Below, piece by piece: positions 63,211 through 64,000 of a stretch of 64,000 nt of DNA (its first letter is position 1; every line of letters begins with the position of its first letter). The DNA lies in NCBI RefSeq assembly GCF_903915725.1, contig NZ_CAIWTY010000033.1, positions 1 through 64,000 on the forward strand. Reading direction: 5' to 3'. Under the pieces are notes generated by a model. The model saw only the letters and a program-made list of their open reading frames with translations, did not search any database and had not been told where the DNA came from. This stretch comes from an uncultured Rhodopila sp. Its GTDB lineage: Bacteria; Pseudomonadota; Alphaproteobacteria; Acetobacterales; Acetobacteraceae. Made by a program: the position numbers and the translations under genes.

Positions 63211-64000
63211 CTACTGGTTGGTGTCACCACGGCGAAACGTCTTGTAGCTGATGCCATGCTTTTCCATGCGCAGGCCGAGGATCCGGCGAGTTAGGCCGAG
63301 TTCCTTGGCAGCCTCGGTCATGTTGCCGTTATGGGCTTTCAGCGTCTCGACGATCATTTCATACTCGACAGCATGGATCTTCGCCTCCAGGCTGCAGCCG
63401 AAGGCAGTGCCTGTTTCGGCGGAGGTCTGCAGCGAAGGCGGCAAATTGTACCCGTGGATCACCGCATCATCCGACAGGATGACGGACCGCTCGATGACAT
63501 TCTCCAGTTCGCGGACATTGCCCGGCCAATGATACGCCATCAGCATATTCAGCGCGGGGGTGGAGATGCGCTTCACCGCCTTGCCGCCCTCAGCCGAGTA
63601 ACGTGCGGCAAAGTAATCCGCCAGCAGGATGACATCGCTGCCCCGCTCCCGCAGCGCCGGCACGGTGATCGGGAAAACATTCAGCCGGTAATAGAGATCT
63701 TCGCGAAAGGTTCCCTTCGCCACCATGTCAGGCAGGTCGCGGTTGGTCGCGGCGATGATGCGCAGATCGACCTTGACCGGACGGTTGCCGCCAACCCTCT
63801 CGAACGCCCTCTCCTGCAGCACCCGCAACAACTTCGCCTGGATCGGCAGGCTCAACTCGCCGACTTCATCGAGGAATATCGTACCGCCATCGGCCTGCTC
63901 GAAGCGCCCCTTGCGCATCATGGCCGCCCCGGTGAAGGCACCTTTTTCATGCCCGAACAATTCGCTTTCGACGATGTTTTCAGGCAACGCCGCGCAGTTG
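63211..64000 (-). CDS. Sigma-54-dependent transcriptional activator, C-terminal part (probably VnfA)
   Basis: The gene runs off the window end, so only its last 263 residues are seen. [20 protein letters not shown] and the sigma-54-contact loop GAFTGA come first, then Walker [33 protein letters not shown] with the Arg region, [18 protein letters not shown] and a Fis-type HTH ([20 protein letters not shown]). The N-terminal GAF domain that would tell VnfA from NifA or AnfA lies outside. The vnf neighbourhood and VnfA-like sites favour VnfA. Confidence 0.85.
   Translation of the reverse strand, partial: NCAALPENIVESELFGHEKGAFTGAAMMRKGRFEQADGGTIFLDEVGELSLPIQAKLLRVLQERAFERVGGNRPVKVDLRIIAATNRDLPDMVAKGTFREDLYYRLNVFPITVPALRERGSDVILLADYFAARYSAEGGKAVKRISTPALNMLMAYHWPGNVRELENVIERSVILSDDAVIHGYNLPPSLQTSAETGTAFGCSLEAKIHAVEYEMIVETLKAHNGNMTEAAKELGLTRRILGLRMEKHGISYKTFRRGDTNQ

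Overview
The window is GC-rich DNA from an anoxygenic phototroph, most likely a purple non-sulfur alphaproteobacterium of the Acetobacteraceae (Rhodopila-like; the genus is inferred, not shown). The evidence is two peripheral light-harvesting (LH2) pucBA pairs, pucC, the magnesium-chelatase-associated hydrolase bchO, a carotenoid-cleavage-type oxygenase, tspO, a bacteriophytochrome with its response regulator, and a vanadium-nitrogenase gene set. No rRNA, tRNA or CRISPR array was seen.

Layout. 1-640: palindromic repeats and a fragment resembling the 5' part of a group II intron. 0.6-8 kb: two tandem-domain universal stress proteins, NnrS, a DUF155-like protein, a cyclase-family hydrolase, a fatty acid desaturase and an orphan TRAP-type binding protein. 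8.5-12.2 kb: purine/ureide genes (NCS1 permease, truncated hydroxyisourate hydrolase, OHCU decarboxylase with a signal peptide) and a Leu/Ile/Val-type binding protein. 12.2-13.8 kb: a frameshifted response regulator, a large palindrome and one small gene. 13.8-19 kb: a four-gene minus-strand run (SMP-30, CoA transferase, ELM1-like, unknown). 19.4-25.7 kb: tspO, bchO, small secreted proteins, carotenoid oxygenase and a compositionally distinct glycan-type gene. 25.9-27.9 kb: four small secreted proteins, one of them an array of about 35-residue Gly/Asn/Gln repeats. 28-31.2 kb: an arsenic operon, arsR-arsM-arsC-arsC-acr3, with a perfect palindrome over the arsR start. 31.3-37.2 kb: a complete sugar PTS (OprB porin, EIICB, EIIA-HPr-EI fusion). 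37.4-43.9 kb: a flippase, a YbaK-type deacylase and a minimal NRPS set (acyl-CoA dehydrogenase, A-PCP, thioesterase with a Cys at the nucleophile position). 44.4-53.6 kb: bacteriophytochrome/response regulator, pucC and pucBA-pucBA.

53.6-64 kb is the most interesting part. vnfD, vnfG and vnfK are followed by an unrecognised gene and a NifX-family gene. Beside them lie a ModE-like repressor lacking molybdate-binding domains and an ABC transporter of the phosphate/phosphonate-analogue (PhnCDE) type. The other flank holds a NifX-glyoxalase fusion, a Nif11 protein and the end of a sigma-54 activator gene (probably vnfA). The same operator-like pattern, GTAC-N4-CGGAAC, lies upstream of the transporter and between vnfD and the fusion gene. 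At each place it is joined to a -24/-12 type promoter. My reading is that the transporter is a vanadate importer in the same regulon as the V-nitrogenase. vnfH and vnfEN are not in the window and must be elsewhere.

Many intergenic regions carry related palindromic repeats (GTCATGGCCGG...CCGGCCATCCACG type) or long inverted repeats.
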